Positions 23,247 to 36,084 of a stretch of DNA of 64,000 nucleotides are shown here, piece by piece (the stretch's first letter is position 1; the number at the start of each line of letters is the position of its first letter). Both the position numbers and the translations under genes were made by a program. The stretch is from the NCBI RefSeq assembly GCF_003171515.1, contig NC_089399.1, positions 3,472,001 through 3,536,000 on the forward strand. The letters run 5' to 3'. The notes below the pieces were generated by a model. It had not been told where the DNA came from, ran no database searches, and worked only from the letters and a program-made list of their open reading frames with translations. This stretch comes from Pyrenophora tritici-repentis. Its lineage: Eukaryota; Ascomycota; Dothideomycetes; Pleosporales; Pleosporaceae.

Positions 23247-24252
23247 AAGTGTTGAGATTCAAGTGCTTACTACTTATTGCTACCTTGTTTCTATATCACG
23301 GACTTCTGAAAGTCCGTTAGCGAGTGGGTTGTTTTCATAATCCTCCGTGTAGTTGGCTTCCTTTTTGAGTGCACACGTACACATACGAAAATGACAGCAG
23401 AAAACATGCTAATACCTCCTGTATCCCCGTCGCTTCCAGCACGATGCCGTGTCTAACCTGTAGCCGACCAACAGCACCAACGTTGCGATAAAGATGCGTG
23501 CGGACCTGCCGACCTAAGCTAGCGCGGGTACCAAAGTGGTCCTGCCGCGTGGGGCAGGTTAGGACGCCAGCCACTTCCCCTCTTTCCGGTCCCCCTACGA
23601 CACGCCTCACCACTCCAACCTCCGAATCCGACCCATATCTCAGTGTTACGCCCAGATAATGACGTTTATAAGCTTCACTAACCTCGGCGCGAAGCGCGGC
23701 GAATCTTGGCCGAGAAGCTTGCATATCGAGCTTCTTGTTCGGGTAAAGCGCTGCTAGAGCTGCATGCACGACATGCTAGGACCTTACTGACGGCTCTCAC
23801 TATGGCCGGTGAACAAAGTCACTGAGAGACAGTAAATCTCGTTTCCATGGTCACGGCCGTGAGGCTGGAGGCTCATCAGAGTCAGGGGGGTTGCGGCTGT
23901 GAAACCTCCATTCCACGCGATTTTGGTATGCAGTGCATGTATCGCAAATCAGCACCGGACAGCAAGTTCCACAACCTTTATGCCGGTGACGTACGACACA
24001 TGTTCTACCAAACTTTAGGTATTGATCCCAGCGTATCAGCGCTAAGATCTTCAGCCATATTCTCCCGACCAATTGGCGTAATCATCCTTATTTCCAGTTG
24101 CCTGATGCAGATTAATTTATTTTACCGTGGCACACGGTTCACGGCCTGGCGACCATGTACCCTGACGTTGAGTCCGTAGTCCAACCATGCGAGGAACATG
24201 ATTAGGAAAAGACGAAGGCTGTGCTGCTTGTCTAGCTTCGCACTAAGATGGC
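23247..24252. other. Intergenic
   Basis: A minus-strand frame of 144 codons (23335-23769) has mildly coding-like composition (RFAALRAEVSEAYKRHYLG) but no motif and its C-terminal part looks random. It is not called. The right end is the promoter of the carboxypeptidase gene. Confidence 0.4.
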
Positions 24253-24260
24253 TATATAAA
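24253..24260 (+). promoter_or_regulatory. TATA box of carboxypeptidase gene
   Basis: TATATAAA lies 87 bp upstream of the start codon at 24340, a usual TATA position for a fungal gene with a short leader. Confidence 0.5.
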
Positions 24261-24339
24261 CACTTGGAGCCGCTTGTTGACTGCGCAAGCCATAGCTGAA
24301 GCCTTGGTTATCTCTTCTGCACGACAAGCTTTTTGCACC

Positions 24340-26092
24340 ATGGCGCGCTTCACTCAAATTGCTGCCCTCTTGGCGGCTGCGACGCTTAGCAGCGCTCGTA
24401 CGCCTTTCATCAAGGAGCGTCAGGTACCCGCTGACCCTACTGGCGTCACGACCATCACCTCCGCCCAGGGTGCTCAGATTAGGTACAAGCAGCCCGGAAA
24501 GGCTGGAGTGTGTGAAACCACCCCAGGTGTCGATGACTATGCCGGATATATCAGCCTGAACCCGACGACCAACATGTTCTTCTGGTTCTTCGAGGCTCGC
24601 GAGAACCCCACTGAAAAGCCATTGGTATGTCATGTCTCACCCTAGCCTTCTGCCGCTCTCACTAACCACTCCTAGACATTGTGGCTGAACGGTGGACCGG
24701 GAAGTGACTCCCTAATCGGTCTCTTCCAGGAACATGGCCCATGCAATGTTACAGAGGATCTCAAGACGCAGTTGAACCCCTACTCATGGAACGAGCATAG
24801 CAACATGCTCTATCTGTCACAGCCCGTGGGTGTCGGTTTCTCATACGAGACTACCGAGACCGACAGCGACGGTAGATACTCGCTTGTCGACCCAGACACG
24901 GCAAACACCACCGACTTTGCAGCGGTTGGTGCGTGGCACATCCTCCAGGCTTTTTTGGAGCTGAGCCCTCAGCTCGACCCGGATATCACCAACTTCACAT
25001 TCAATCTGTGGACTGAGAGGTAAGTCGCCCCATCAAATCAAGTTGAGTCAGCAGATGGCTAATGAATCGAATAGCTACGGTGGACATTACGGCCCGGGTT
25101 TCTACAACTACTTCTACCAGCAAAACGAGAAGATCCGCAATGGCTCAGCTGCTGGTGTCGAAGTACAGATGGATACTCTCGGTATAATCAACGGTATCGT
25201 TGATGAGCAGATCCAAGCTCCTTACTACCCCGAGTTTGCTGTCAACAACACCTACGGCATCAAGTCAATCAACGACACCATTTACACCTTCATGAAGCAG
25301 GCCTACTACATGCCCGAAGGTTGCCATGACCAAATTGAGTACTGCAGGCAATCTGATCGTACCACCGAAGATGGCTACCTTACTTGCTCATCTGCCACTA
25401 ACCTGTGCCGTTCCCTGGTCGAAGAGCCCTACTACGCTTTCGGCGGCCGTGGTGTCTACGACATTCGCCACCCTTACGATGACCCGACACCACCAGACTA
25501 CTTTGAGTACTTCCTCAACCTCGCCAGTACCCAGGAAGCAATCGGCGTCAACATCAACTACACCAGCACCAACGCCCCCAACGTATCACTTGGATTCCAA
25601 CAAACCGGCGACTTTGTCTTCCCCAACTTCATCGAAGACCTCGAGGAGATCCTCGGCTACGGTGTCCGCGTCGCCATGCTCTACGGTGACGCCGACTACA
25701 TCTGCAACTGGTTCGGTGGTGAAGCTGTCTCCCTAGCCGTCAACTACACCGACTCGGAAGCTTTCCGCGCAGCCGGCTACACGCCTTTCCTCGTTGACGG
25801 CGTTGAGTACGGTGAGGTCCGCGAGTACGGCAACTTCTCTTTCACCAGGATCTACGAGGCTGGTCACGAGGTGCCATACTACCAGCCAGTTGCTAGCTTG
25901 GAACACTTTAAGCGTGTGCTAGATCATGTCATCATTTCCGATGGCAGCAAGGTTGTTACCGATGATTACAGCACAAATGGAACGGCAAAGGCGACGCATA
26001 CAGAGCCTTATGTGCCGCTGCCCCCGCCTACGGCGACACCTAGCTCGAATGCTACCGCAAATATGCTGAGGTTCAGGAGGGACTCGTACTAG
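24340..26092 (+). CDS. Secreted serine carboxypeptidase (peptidase family S10)
   Basis: Exons 24340-24624, 24676-25019 and 25075-26092 join to 548 residues. The start ATG (ACCATGG) leads into a signal peptide ([19 protein letters not shown]). The oxyanion-region motif is [10 protein letters not shown], where most S10 enzymes have GGPGCSS. The nucleophile Ser is created by the second splice ([10 protein letters not shown], its codon split between exons 2 and 3), which confirms that intron. The catalytic Asp is in [10 protein letters not shown] and the His in [11 protein letters not shown]. Many NxS/T sites suggest N-glycosylation. The protein should be secreted or vacuolar and remove C-terminal residues from peptides. 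The C-terminal Pro/Thr/Ser tail may be a linker. Confidence 0.95.
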
Positions 26093-26809
26093 AGTCTTGA
26101 AGGGGTGGCATGTAGATAGCTAATACGCCGTGTTTTTACATCTGCACGTCGTCTAATCTAATGAGCTTACATCATACGTTCCATACTTTCCAATCTTCTC
26201 ATGTGCGAAAGGACCCTCGCCGTATGCCGTGATGAATCCATTCACAACTTCTTTGTTGTACTTTAGTCGAAGATATCTCATGTGATGCATCAGGCCTCCA
26301 TGTGGACGCCTTTTCAAATGTCTGCCTGTCTGCCCCTTCCGTAGCATCACGGTCTAGTCCCAATGTGGCTAGCGGCCATAGCGATACTAGCCTTATATGG
26401 ACGCAGGTTCTCCCTCGCCACAAATGATTTCGACTACTTCCTTCGACGCACATTTCTCTCATATGCTATGCGAAAGTTGCCGAGACCCTGCCCAGTGGGT
26501 TATCGGCACATGGGGCGTTGCTGTCTCTGATTGACTGGACGGGTAGTGTCAAGATGCAGACCACAAAGCTTGCTTTCCGCCCCCACTGCACAGCCATGAC
26601 CGGCAATGCAGCAATGGCAGTGCATACAACGCCTCTTTTCTTTTTTGTGACAAGGTGTGTGTGGCACAGCTTATGGTTCATGGACGCCTAGCTCTCACAT
26701 CGCATTTAAGACGAATACCCGCCCATGGCCGTTGCAGGACCAAACTTCGGATAATGTAAGATTTTTTGGCGTCTGCCCATCCTTCACGCTATGAATCCAT
26801 GTCGCGCGG
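26093..26809. other. Intergenic
   Basis: Terminator and promoter space between two plus-strand genes. Only short frames without motifs are present. An upstream ATG at 26791 opens a short overlapping frame that ends before the next gene's first intron. Confidence 0.5.
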
Positions 26810-29397
26810 ATGTCCCGCACCGACAACTGCCTCTTGAGACAAGTGGCAACTGGGATCCGGAAAATATTGAGCTCCTCCAGTCAAATGAGTAAGGTTGGCC
26901 GCGCCTCCCAACTGCAGCGCGATATTGACAATACCAGTCGACATGTCCCGACGGACAGGGATGTAGAACGAGAAAACTCCTATGAAGGAAGTCGGACCAA
27001 CTCGCTACTGAGGTTGCCCAGCCCTGCCACGACGCAAACCCGAGAGCCGTCGCACGATGATGATGATTTTCTCCTTCCAGCGCGATCTGGACATCAGCAC
27101 ATGCGAACTAACCTAGATCGAAACCGTTTGAGTGGTTGGCGTACCGGTGCGCTTGTATCCTTGGCTGGCGCTCTTTTGGTCCTGGTTGTCAATCTGGGCA
27201 TCACGATCTGGGTGCGAGCCGACCCTCGAAACGAGATACGCGGTGCCGTAGGTACCATGTACCGCGGCGATTGTGCGAAAACAAGAAGTATTAATATATG
27301 GGTTCACCTGCTTGTAAATGTAGGTCTACGATACATGATCGTGGGATCGTCAGCTTACAGCGAATCCTAGAGCCTAAGCACGTTGCTATTGGCCGCTAGC
27401 AACTATTGCATGCAAGTACTTGTTGCACCCAATAGAGCAGAAGTCGACGAGGCACATGCCCGGCGCCACTGGCTGCATATCGGAGTTCCGAACCTACGAA
27501 ACCTTTGGTACATCCGGAGAGATCGTGTTTTGATATATGTGATTCTGTTTATGTCTTCTGTACCGCTCCATCTTTTCTTCAATTCGGTCATCTTTACGCG
27601 TCTTCAGGCCAACGACTACGCCGTCTTGCCAACTACAGAGAACTGGATGAGTGGTGGGAACTACAACAACAGTCGCTTTCTCAATTCCAGCACAGAGAAT
27701 GTGCACAGAATCACATCGGATTTCGAGCCTTACAGGGTAGATCTGAATGAACAAATCATGTCGTTGAACGGCACCATGATGGCCAAGTACAAGAAAGTCA
27801 GCATATCGCAGTGCTTTGATAGTTACGACGACCATTATGTTTCGTCAGTAGGTAATGTTTACTTGATACAGGCTGAGGCGACAGTGTGGCGTAATTCATC
27901 CACTTGGGATCTTCTACGTTTCGAATCAGGCGACTTCAAATGGGAGCCTCACACAAACGAATCCTGGTCAAACGACTCGAGCGACGACACATATCAAATC
28001 CAGGACTTCAACATATCACTACCCTTCTCAAGCAGTCCAGAGATATATCCATCAAATGGATGGCGCTGTCCTTCCCATGCAGCATCACCATGTGAGCAGC
28101 TCCCGATATCCAGTATTTGATCTAACTGTGGCTAATGTATTCATAATTCAAAGGTAATACAAACAATGAATATGAAGTACCACGCGATATATCCCAATGG
28201 ACACCGTATCAGAGCAATCTCAAATACTGCCTTGTTGAACAGGTCACCGAGACCTGTGAGTTACAGTTCAGCTTTGCTATCGCCGCGTTGATAATCCTTG
28301 CAAATGCAGTCAAGGCCATCTGCATGGCTTTTACCGTCCGCATGTGTGGGAACCATGCAGCTCTGGTGACAATAGGCGACGCAATTGCGACTTTTCTGGA
28401 TCACCCAGATCTGACTACGCAAGGACGATGCTTGCAAACACGTCGCCACGTCGAAATGTGGTGGAATTGGAATGAATGGGCTGCAAAAAGCCGAACCGAT
28501 GGATATCAAAGAGACCTCAGAAAGTTCAAGCCGACAAGATTTATGTGGGCAATGGCGCCAAGCGAAAGGAGATGGGTCGCCACATATTGGGCGTGAGTGC
28601 GCTCAATGTCCCTGTATATACTAACTAATGTACATGACAGCTACGGTTTCCTCGTCGTTTTTAGTATTCCATGCATCGTTGGTTCACTCCGCGGCAAGCC
28701 CTCCGATCTTGGAGCATTATGGCGGACGGGCTTCGGCGCTATTCAAGGCAACAACCTTCTCAATATCCGTACTCCACTTCTACGCGGTGTGCTTCTCGCG
28801 AATATCCCACAAGCTCTCTTTTCATATCTGTATCTCGCCTTCAACGCACTCTACACAACCATGTTAGTTGCAGCAGAATGGTCAAGCTACGGTGTTGACC
28901 GCAAAACGCTCCGCGTTACAGCGCCAGCTGGCCAACAACGCAGCACCTACTGGCTCGGTCTCCCTTATCGTTACGCAATACCGATGACCATCACCTCGGG
29001 CCTCCTTCACTGGCTTGCGTCACAAAGCTTCTTCAAGGTGCAGATCGCGATCACCGATACCCATACAAGAGATATTGTGGGTGAGATCTCGACCTGCGGA
29101 TATTCTCCCATCGCCATTATCTTGACTACTGTCTTAGCAAGTGTCATCGCTCTGGGAGGTGCTATATCGAGACGACTGTGGTATCCCGCTGGCATTCCGC
29201 TCGTGGGCAGCAACTCGGCGGCTATCAGTGCGGCTTGCCATGCGCCTCCGGAAGATGTAGATGCGAGTTTGCTGCCTGTGCAATGGGGTGCGGTTACACA
29301 CGGAAGAGAGGACGGGAACGGGAACGAGAAAATTGGGCACTGTTGTTTCTCTAGTCTACCTGTTGAGACTCCCATCGCAGGGAGAATGTACATGTGA
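26810..29397 (+). CDS. Multi-pass membrane protein, fungal DUF6536-type family
   Basis: Exons 26810-27319, 27371-28091, 28154-28592 and 28641-29397 join to 808 residues. The first intron is read with donor GTAGGT because this keeps the family block HLLVN|SLSTLLLAASNYCMQ in register. A disordered, acidic N terminus of about 110 residues precedes GWRTGALVSLAGALLVLVVN, the hallmark opening of this family, then YRGDCAKTRSINIWVHLL. A glycosylated loop (several NxS/T) follows, and at least five further hydrophobic helices occupy the C-terminal half. Function is unknown; it should be in the plasma or an internal membrane. The start is uncertain: ATGs at 26810 and 26885 are both possible. Confidence 0.85.
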
Positions 29398-29483
29398 GCG
29401 TTTGAAATACACTCATTTCGCAAGCCGATCTCCTCCCTTCCACGAACAGTCCCCGTCCATCCCTCTTCCCACTCAATGCCCAT

Positions 29484-30139
29484 CTAAAACTCTCTCTTAA
29501 CATGCCAAAGCTCCCACGGCGCCTCCCACCCCAACAAAATCTTTACCGCCTCCCCGTACTCCTTGGTCTTCACAACCTCCTCAAAAAACTGCATCCCCTC
29601 CCACCCCCCTCGCCACAAAAAAACACCGACACTTACCCCCCCTCTATCCCCTCATGTTCCTGCTCCTCCATCACCCACCCATACCTCAACCCCCCATTTC
29701 CCCTCACAACCTTCATACAAATCTCGTTAAATTGCCTAAACTCACTCTCAATCTTCTCCTGAAACGCCTCATCAACCATCCCGCTCGGAAAATAAATCTG
29801 AACGTATTCCACCAGCGGACTCGCCATGGGGCCCTCGCTGCCAGACGCGAACGCAGAGACCGCCGAGGAGCCGGAGAGGGAGACATGGAAGAGCGATTTT
29901 GGTGTTCCCAGGGTGGAAAGGACGGTTTGTCGGTAGCTGGTTGCTTCGGGCGTGAATTCAGCGGCCGGATCGTGCCATTCCGATGTTAGCTGCAAGGCAG
30001 ATTTGTCGGATGTGCGGGTGCCGAGAACGAAGTTTCCGGGCGCTTTTGCGTTTTTGAGCGAGGAGAGCGCCGTGTGTGCTGAGGCTTCCGCCTCCGAGGG
30101 CGAAGGGAGGGTGAAGGTGAGGATTTGGAGGATTGGCAT
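29484..30139 (-). CDS. Small dimeric alpha/beta-barrel-like protein, frameshifted at a G run
   Basis: The frame starts at 30139 (MPILQILTFTLPSPSEAEAS) and runs to a stop at 29633. The family-like sequence then continues in another frame through EGMQFFEEVVKTKEYGEAVK and ILLGWEAPWELWHVKREF to a TAG at 29484. The switch falls at a run of seven G (29636-29642 on the plus strand, read as C); one more G would join the frames. An intron from the GTAAGT at the same spot does not work because no acceptor gives the right phase. Total length would be about 218 residues, typical of fungal ABM/stress-response barrel proteins. Either this is a sequencing slip or the gene is freshly inactivated. Confidence 0.6.
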
Positions 30140-30416
30140 TTTGTGACTTTTTTTTTTGTTTAATTGACTGGGAAGTGAATGATTGGGCAGTTTGGTAGGG
30201 GGCTGTCACTCCAGTTTAGTTGTTTAGGTATGTAGGAGAGGATACTTGAGCTTTCGTGCGTGCGAATAGGCTTGGTAAGCGAACGATGCGGCTGCAGGAT
30301 CGAGACACTCAACAATCATGACATTTGTGGGTATACACTCGGCAATCACGCGCCGTAGGGAGGGTTCTTGATCCTTCGGTGCTGCTATCATTGGAGCGAA
30401 AAGAGCGGCTCGTCGT

Positions 30417-31197
30417 TCAAACGTGGAGACGGCTTTGCAAGCTCCACACATACACATCTATTTCGATATCAGGCGTCCAGGATAGCGGGGTAGGTTCGAG
30501 CGGGACGTGAGCCCTACAAAAGTGTACATAATCATAAACACCCGTGTTAATACCACCAATCGTACCTGGATATGCAGTATAAGCCGCATCTTCTGGCAAA
30601 ACCCCCCACCCCGTCTCGAGGCACACGTCGCTAATCCGAATGCGGCAATCCATGCATACCGCCACTTTCAGCACAACAAAGCCCATCATGACGTACACCA
30701 TGGCATTTAGGAACAAGCAAAATAGCTCAACGACGACATGGGCATCGTTTTGCACGGACAAGAAAAAAAACTAATAGTACAATGATTGCGAACACGAACA
30801 CGAATCTCTCACCGGCGATCGGCAGCACGAGCAATATCAATGTCGTAGCAGATACTAGGGTAAAGCTTGTAGGTATTAAAACGCCATGAAATGCAACATT
30901 ACAGACAGACCCCCACTCCACCCTCAGACTCCTGTAAATGCATGACTCGCTTGATACGCAGAGATAATAGTAAAAGCAAATGTAATACAAAGGAGATTTT
31001 TGTTGTTTTGGGTAATCTCGTTGATGCCCAATCCCTCTCCCTGGTTCCCTGATGTTTGGGTAGGTACGTGCGCCGCCGGTACTAGGTGCCGGACGCTGGT
31101 CGCGGCAACGTCCGTGTCGCGGAGCGCGTGCGCGGTGCCTGGCGGCGGGAGATTGGCACACCGGTGCAAGATGATTGCGGTATACTCTTTCTGGCAA
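30417..31197 (-). CDS. Possible small membrane protein (two frames joined at a T run)
   Basis: The upstream frame (from 31197) ends in hydrophobic helices, TSFTLVSATTLILLVLP then FVFVFAIIVLLVFFLV, and stops at 30727. The next frame (from 30761) continues with VVVELFCLFLNAMVYVMM and GFVVLKVAVC and ends in a soluble tail of about 70 residues. The two overlap at a run of eight T, where a one-base change would join three to four membrane spans in one protein. The first 60 residues are Arg/Pro-rich and probably not coding, so the start is unknown. No family is recognised. Confidence 0.35.
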
Positions 31198-31229
31198 TAC
31201 GTGGAATTTTTGGTTCCAGGGGTCTTTAC

Positions 31230-33971
31230 TCAGAAACTGAATAATCCTGACCTCCTCTTGCCAAGAGGGTATACGATCAGAGCAGCGAGGAACAAGCCGA
31301 CGGTGATACCAATCGCAATTTGAATGACCGAGAAACCTACATCAAGCGCGATGGAGTTGAGTGTCGTGCTGGTACCGACTTCGGCGCTGCTGAGCGTGGT
31401 GGCGTTTCCGGTACTGTTGCGCACAATCTGATCCGCAGAGGTAAGGCCGGATACGAGAGAACCTTGGACGCTCAGACCAGAGGGCACTTGAACGAAGATT
31501 GCGGGTAACATGGCAGCCGCAGCGAGCCCGTACCCGATCTTGCGTGTGTGAGGTGTGAAGTCGCTAATCGAGCTAGCTCGCGATGTGTGTCCGCTACTGG
31601 AGCGTGTGGGATCGTAGGCGGATCGCTCAACCTTGCTCGTTCGAAGTGGACCAGGAGATTTCCTGCGGTAAGCCTTTCGCAACTTCACGAAATGAGGACG
31701 CAGCTTGTGTTCCCACATGTCAAGACTCCAGTTCTCAAGGTGTCGGCCAAAGCGGGCGTGCACATTTGCAGCGATACCAATAGCCAGAGCTCCGAGAGTG
31801 TTGCTGACCTGTGCGTTGCTCTTGAAGTACTTGGAACTGTGGAAGTTGACTACCCAGCCGATGAAAGCGATGACAGTCATGGATGGCATCTGCTTGTACT
31901 TGGCCTGGTTGACAATCTGCAGGCAGACCGCGAACGCAGGTACAAAGAAGTAGTAATAGTTCGTTGACATGGGTTGTTGACATTGCGTTCGCGATGTCGC
32001 GTTCTTGTCCATCATACCGTACAAGACAGTGCCAATGGTGATGCCGAACCCTAAGAAGAGGGAGTAGATGATGGCGTAAACCATGCGCACCGATCCAGCA
32101 ACGATATGCTTGCTCTGGAGCTCGAGTGACGCACATAGCACCATAAAACCGGGAAGAATGAGTGCGATACTGGACTGGGCCATTGCACTGAAGCAGAATA
32201 TCTCTTTGCCATCATGCCTGATCGATCCGAGAGCCCGCGCCGCAAAACTAGTGAGGACTGATGCACCAATTTCAAATACGTTGCTGATGAGGTCGTTCCC
32301 GGGTGCAACGATAAGTTGCAACCATCCGATGAGGCAACCTAGGAGGAAGCAGAAAGGCAAATCGATGAAACGCGCCTGGAACGCAAATGGTCCGACTGTC
32401 GCCGAAGCTAGGCCATACATTGGCACCCTGAGCCATCTGTTAAACTTTGGTTTGCGTCCCATGATAGTGTCGAGACGTGGCGTCGCTTCTTCAACGTTGA
32501 TCCGGTCGTGCACTACGTCTTTGTAGATCTCATGGACATCGCGGAGCTTACCGAGATCGACACCCTGAGTGGTCCTGACAAGCTTCACCTCACTAGTGTG
32601 AACGGAAGAATCGTCGAATGCAACAATCATGCAACCGGGCATGTACAGAAACTGTGCCTCAATTTCCAAGACGCGAGCAGACATGTTGAGATACTCCTCC
32701 AGTCGATGTGTAGGCGCTCCGTACATCATCAAAGCCTTGCAGAGCTTACGAAGATAATTCTGCCGCGCTAGTGTTCCGGCGAGATGAATCTTGATCTTGA
32801 TCTCCTCCTCCTTTCTCTTGTTCTTCTTGAATGGTAGAATGGAGTCGTCTGATTTGGTTCGCTTGCCCATGCCTGGCCGGGTCTTCTTGTATTGCTCCTC
32901 AAACTCTTGGCCAAGTTCTCTCTGCGCTGGGGTAGCGAAACTGTGTGCTGATGAACCGACGAGCTGTGAGATGGATGTGCCGGCCGACTGGTTGTTGCTT
33001 CTAAACCAAGCACGACCCCCGCGTGGGGTGGAATATCCGGACACAGGTGGTGATGGGTTTGGAGAGTTGGCCGCTGTAGAAGCTCCACTGAAGGTGCTAG
33101 CGCTGTATGTGCGGTTGTGAGCGGGTCGTCGCGAAGACGATGCTTGCGCATTGTTGTTCGACATCTTCATGAGCGTACCTAGTACTCCTGTTCTGTACTT
33201 GGTGGGTCGAAGCACGTGCTCGTCCTCGACCTCCATCGCATCAGGTGTTACCTGGCCCGACTGGAGTGGTACATCGGTATGGTACAGATCATCGTTAGTG
33301 AGTCCGGCCTGGCTATTAGCTGCTCGCACAGTGTGCTGGCGGAGTAGCATAGACGCGCGCTTCATGAACTGAGGATCATCGTCGTCATCGTCAGTTGTCT
33401 CGCCCACTGACTCATACTTTCGGGTTAGGTCATTGAGCTCGACGGGTGGCGAAGCGAGCTCCTTCGAGTTGCGTCGAGACACAGGAGCAGAGTATGTGCC
33501 TACAGACTTGGAAAGTCTGGCTGCGCGGCGTTGGGCGGCGAGGCCTGACCTCTCTTTGAGCTCGTGGCCGATGGTAGCTTCGTTGTCGTCAAAGGGATTC
33601 GGTTGATCATTGAGATAAAACTCTGGTGGTGGCGTTCGAGGACCCGCTTTCCTTATGGCTGGACGTGGTTTCTGTACATCTTTTGGAGCTGCGACGGGTT
33701 CCTGTATGACTTCTTCCTGGAGACTCTCATCCCCGAGAGCTAACCGCAACGACGCGCGTATTTTCTGGAGATCATCCTGTGATACATCAGACCGTTCGAG
33801 GGGCGTGGTGTGCCCCGCAGAGCCAGTACCCTCTGGTGATTGGTTTCGGCGGACAACAGGTTGTTGCTCTTCAGTCCAGCCAACACGCTTGCGTCCAGGA
33901 GTGGTCGACATCTGTTCGTCTGATTCGAAGTTGTTCTGGCGAGAAGAGCCTGCAACTTGAAAGGGGTTCAT
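31230..33971 (-). CDS. ThrE/PRM10-like membrane transporter (DUF1212 family)
   Basis: A single exon encodes 913 residues from an ATG at 33971. Residues 1-390 are disordered and Ser/Arg/Asp-rich. From about 395 the ThrE-type domain begins with GTLARQNYLRKLCKALMMYG, APTHRLEEYLN and a beta-rich block (LEIEAQFLYMPGCMIVAFDD). Many membrane helices follow (about 520-760, for example FCFLLGCLIGWLQLIVAPGN), and two more lie near the C terminus (FSVIQIAIGITVGLFLAALI). Yeast PRM10 (pheromone-regulated membrane protein 10) belongs to the same family; bacterial ThrE exports threonine. The fungal substrate is unknown. The neighbouring genes give no hint. Confidence 0.9.
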   Translation of the reverse strand: MNPFQVAGSSRQNNFESDEQMSTTPGRKRVGWTEEQQPVVRRNQSPEGTGSAGHTTPLERSDVSQDDLQKIRASLRLALGDESLQEEVIQEPVAAPKDVQKPRPAIRKAGPRTPPPEFYLNDQPNPFDDNEATIGHELKERSGLAAQRRAARLSKSVGTYSAPVSRRNSKELASPPVELNDLTRKYESVGETTDDDDDDPQFMKRASMLLRQHTVRAANSQAGLTNDDLYHTDVPLQSGQVTPDAMEVEDEHVLRPTKYRTGVLGTLMKMSNNNAQASSSRRPAHNRTYSASTFSGASTAANSPNPSPPVSGYSTPRGGRAWFRSNNQSAGTSISQLVGSSAHSFATPAQRELGQEFEEQYKKTRPGMGKRTKSDDSILPFKKNKRKEEEIKIKIHLAGTLARQNYLRKLCKALMMYGAPTHRLEEYLNMSARVLEIEAQFLYMPGCMIVAFDDSSVHTSEVKLVRTTQGVDLGKLRDVHEIYKDVVHDRINVEEATPRLDTIMGRKPKFNRWLRVPMYGLASATVGPFAFQARFIDLPFCFLLGCLIGWLQLIVAPGNDLISNVFEIGASVLTSFAARALGSIRHDGKEIFCFSAMAQSSIALILPGFMVLCASLELQSKHIVAGSVRMVYAIIYSLFLGFGITIGTVLYGMMDKNATSRTQCQQPMSTNYYYFFVPAFAVCLQIVNQAKYKQMPSMTVIAFIGWVVNFHSSKYFKSNAQVSNTLGALAIGIAANVHARFGRHLENWSLDMWEHKLRPHFVKLRKAYRRKSPGPLRTSKVERSAYDPTRSSSGHTSRASSISDFTPHTRKIGYGLAAAAMLPAIFVQVPSGLSVQGSLVSGLTSADQIVRNSTGNATTLSSAEVGTSTTLNSIALDVGFSVIQIAIGITVGLFLAALIVYPLGKRRSGLFSF

Positions 33972-36084
33972 GATGTATTGTAGTGCTTGGGCACTATCGT
34001 GAGACTAGTTGGGCACCTCGGAAATACCACTCGACTCGCAGTAATCTGTAATATCTGTAACGCGCCGAGTTCCGCGACTAGGAGCAGATAACAGTGCACG
34101 TGGTGACCGTGTGCCACACGCTAAGATATCGGTAATATCTCAATTCAGAGTCTGATGTCTGGAACAGTTCATGCACCTAGCAGAGATCTTCGATGTAGGG
34201 CGGGTATCAGTGGATAGTAAGGTTTGGAGACCCCGCTGGAGTATGGTTTCTTGGATATGTGTGTATGCAGTAAAGACTGTATACCAGGACTTGATGCCGT
34301 AACAGGCGTAATTTGTAAAAACGAAGGTGAAGGGAATCGTGGTGGAAAGCAGACAGCCCCTAGGTGGGGTTGATAAGAGCCGTGCACTGGACGTCACCAG
34401 GCAGTCAAAGATGTGTGAAAGTCTGTAGTGGCGTACAGCCCCAATTTTCCTCATCGAAACCAGCGGCCAGAAGGTTCGGTGTTGGGTTCGTCAGCTAACA
34501 AAGGGGAGAGTGGATCGACTCTTGCAGGGTTGCAGGGTCTTCCGGGAGCGCCAGAATCGCGACCGACACAAAGTCGCAGCCCAAAAAGCCAGACCCTTGA
34601 AAAGTACGGCGGGAGTGGCTGCACTGGCGTTAAAGGTATTTTAGGGAAACCGCGTACTCCGATATTGCTGAAACGCAGAACGGCCGGTGCTCGTCCAGTA
34701 TACGCTTGCCTGCTTTGGCCGATATGGCATACTTGATTGTGCACGACGTTGAAAGGAGTACTTGGCAATGAATCCGGTACCTTTCCAACGTTTAATTCAC
34801 ATGAGAGTATGCACAATGTTTGATGAGGCTGTTGGACTGACGACACAGGTCAGAGCGCGGATACCACGGCGGCCAAGATTTGCAATGCTCCATTCCCAGA
34901 CTGGCAGCCGGCGCAACAGAAAAGTGGACATGTTGTGCCAAAACCTGAGATCAGTCTGGTTGAGGAAAGCCGAGATAAGCACACAGTGGGTATTAACTGG
35001 GTCGTCCAAGCCTGGCGGTGCGCGTCGGCCCAATGGTCGCATACCTAGGGGCATCGTGGGAACGAGCTTCGAGTCGCCATGATAACACAAGTGGAGCTCT
35101 AGTTGCTATGACTTGGTTCGAGAACTAACGGCGTTGCATTGACGTTGCACTATGTGTCCAGAGCGGCAGGCACGAGCGGAGAAGGAACATGTTGGGTCTT
35201 CATATGAAGCAGTCACATTAGCCATGGTGAGAGAGTGGTTTGCGGCTGACAGCGGTTGAGAGGTGTGGTGGCGATAGGGAGGCTGAAAACCCTAGAAGGC
35301 CCGGTAAAGCTTGTTTCCGCCAGCGGTCCGGGAGCCTATGCGCATCCCAACAAAAGTGATGCAGAAGAGATCAGAGCGCATGTTTCGGCGTCTTTGTGAT
35401 CGTCACATGCTGAGGCGGACGCAGCGGGTACGACGCGACTGGTATAGACCGTGGGGGTGACGTCGTCTGAGTGGTGTTGCGGTGTGCGTAAGTAGGTATG
35501 CGTTCTAATTTTGCGCGCAGCCAATCTTTCCTCCACCCCAATCGTCTCCCTGTGATCGACCATCTCCAGTCTCCACAGAAGCTGTGTCTGGAACATGGCA
35601 ATAGACCTTTCGTCAGCGTATTCGTAACATGCGTACTCAAGATACATGTTGAGAAAAAGACTCGAGCACGAGGGTTCCGGCGCATGCAGGTGTTGGGCTT
35701 GGTTCTCTACGTCATGCCTTCCGCTTGCGTTCGCCAACCCGCGCGCATGACGTCTCGCCACGCTTTTTCCTCGCCGACATGACTCAGCATGAGTGACTCA
35801 GCCATCACGTGCATACCCTGCTCCACGGACCGGCAATACAATACTCCGGCAAACAGTGCCGTCCCCACTGGCAGTGGTCGTGTGGGGCTTTCCAGGTGCA
35901 GCTGTCTTCCCCGCACCTGCAGCACGGCTGCAGCGCTGGGAGATGAGCATGGAGACTCTGACAGTTGGAGCGGGGGAATCATTGCCCCACTATAAGCGCA
36001 ATGCGGACATGTGATTTTAAAGACGAATGACCATGTCGTTTAGATGACTTGCATTCTCAAGCAACCTAGTAAACGAACACAATT
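33972..36084. other. Intergenic, no supported gene
   Basis: Divergent promoter space between the PRM10-like gene (minus) and the monooxygenase (plus). Frames such as 34451-34846 and 35336-35761 on the minus strand lack motifs and overlap other frames. Confidence 0.45.

Noticed and set aside
23335..23769. 144-codon minus-strand ORF
   Set aside because: No motif; composition of the second half looks random.
35336..35761. 141-codon minus-strand ORF upstream of the monooxygenase
   Set aside because: Overlapping frames of similar length, no motif, no splice support.
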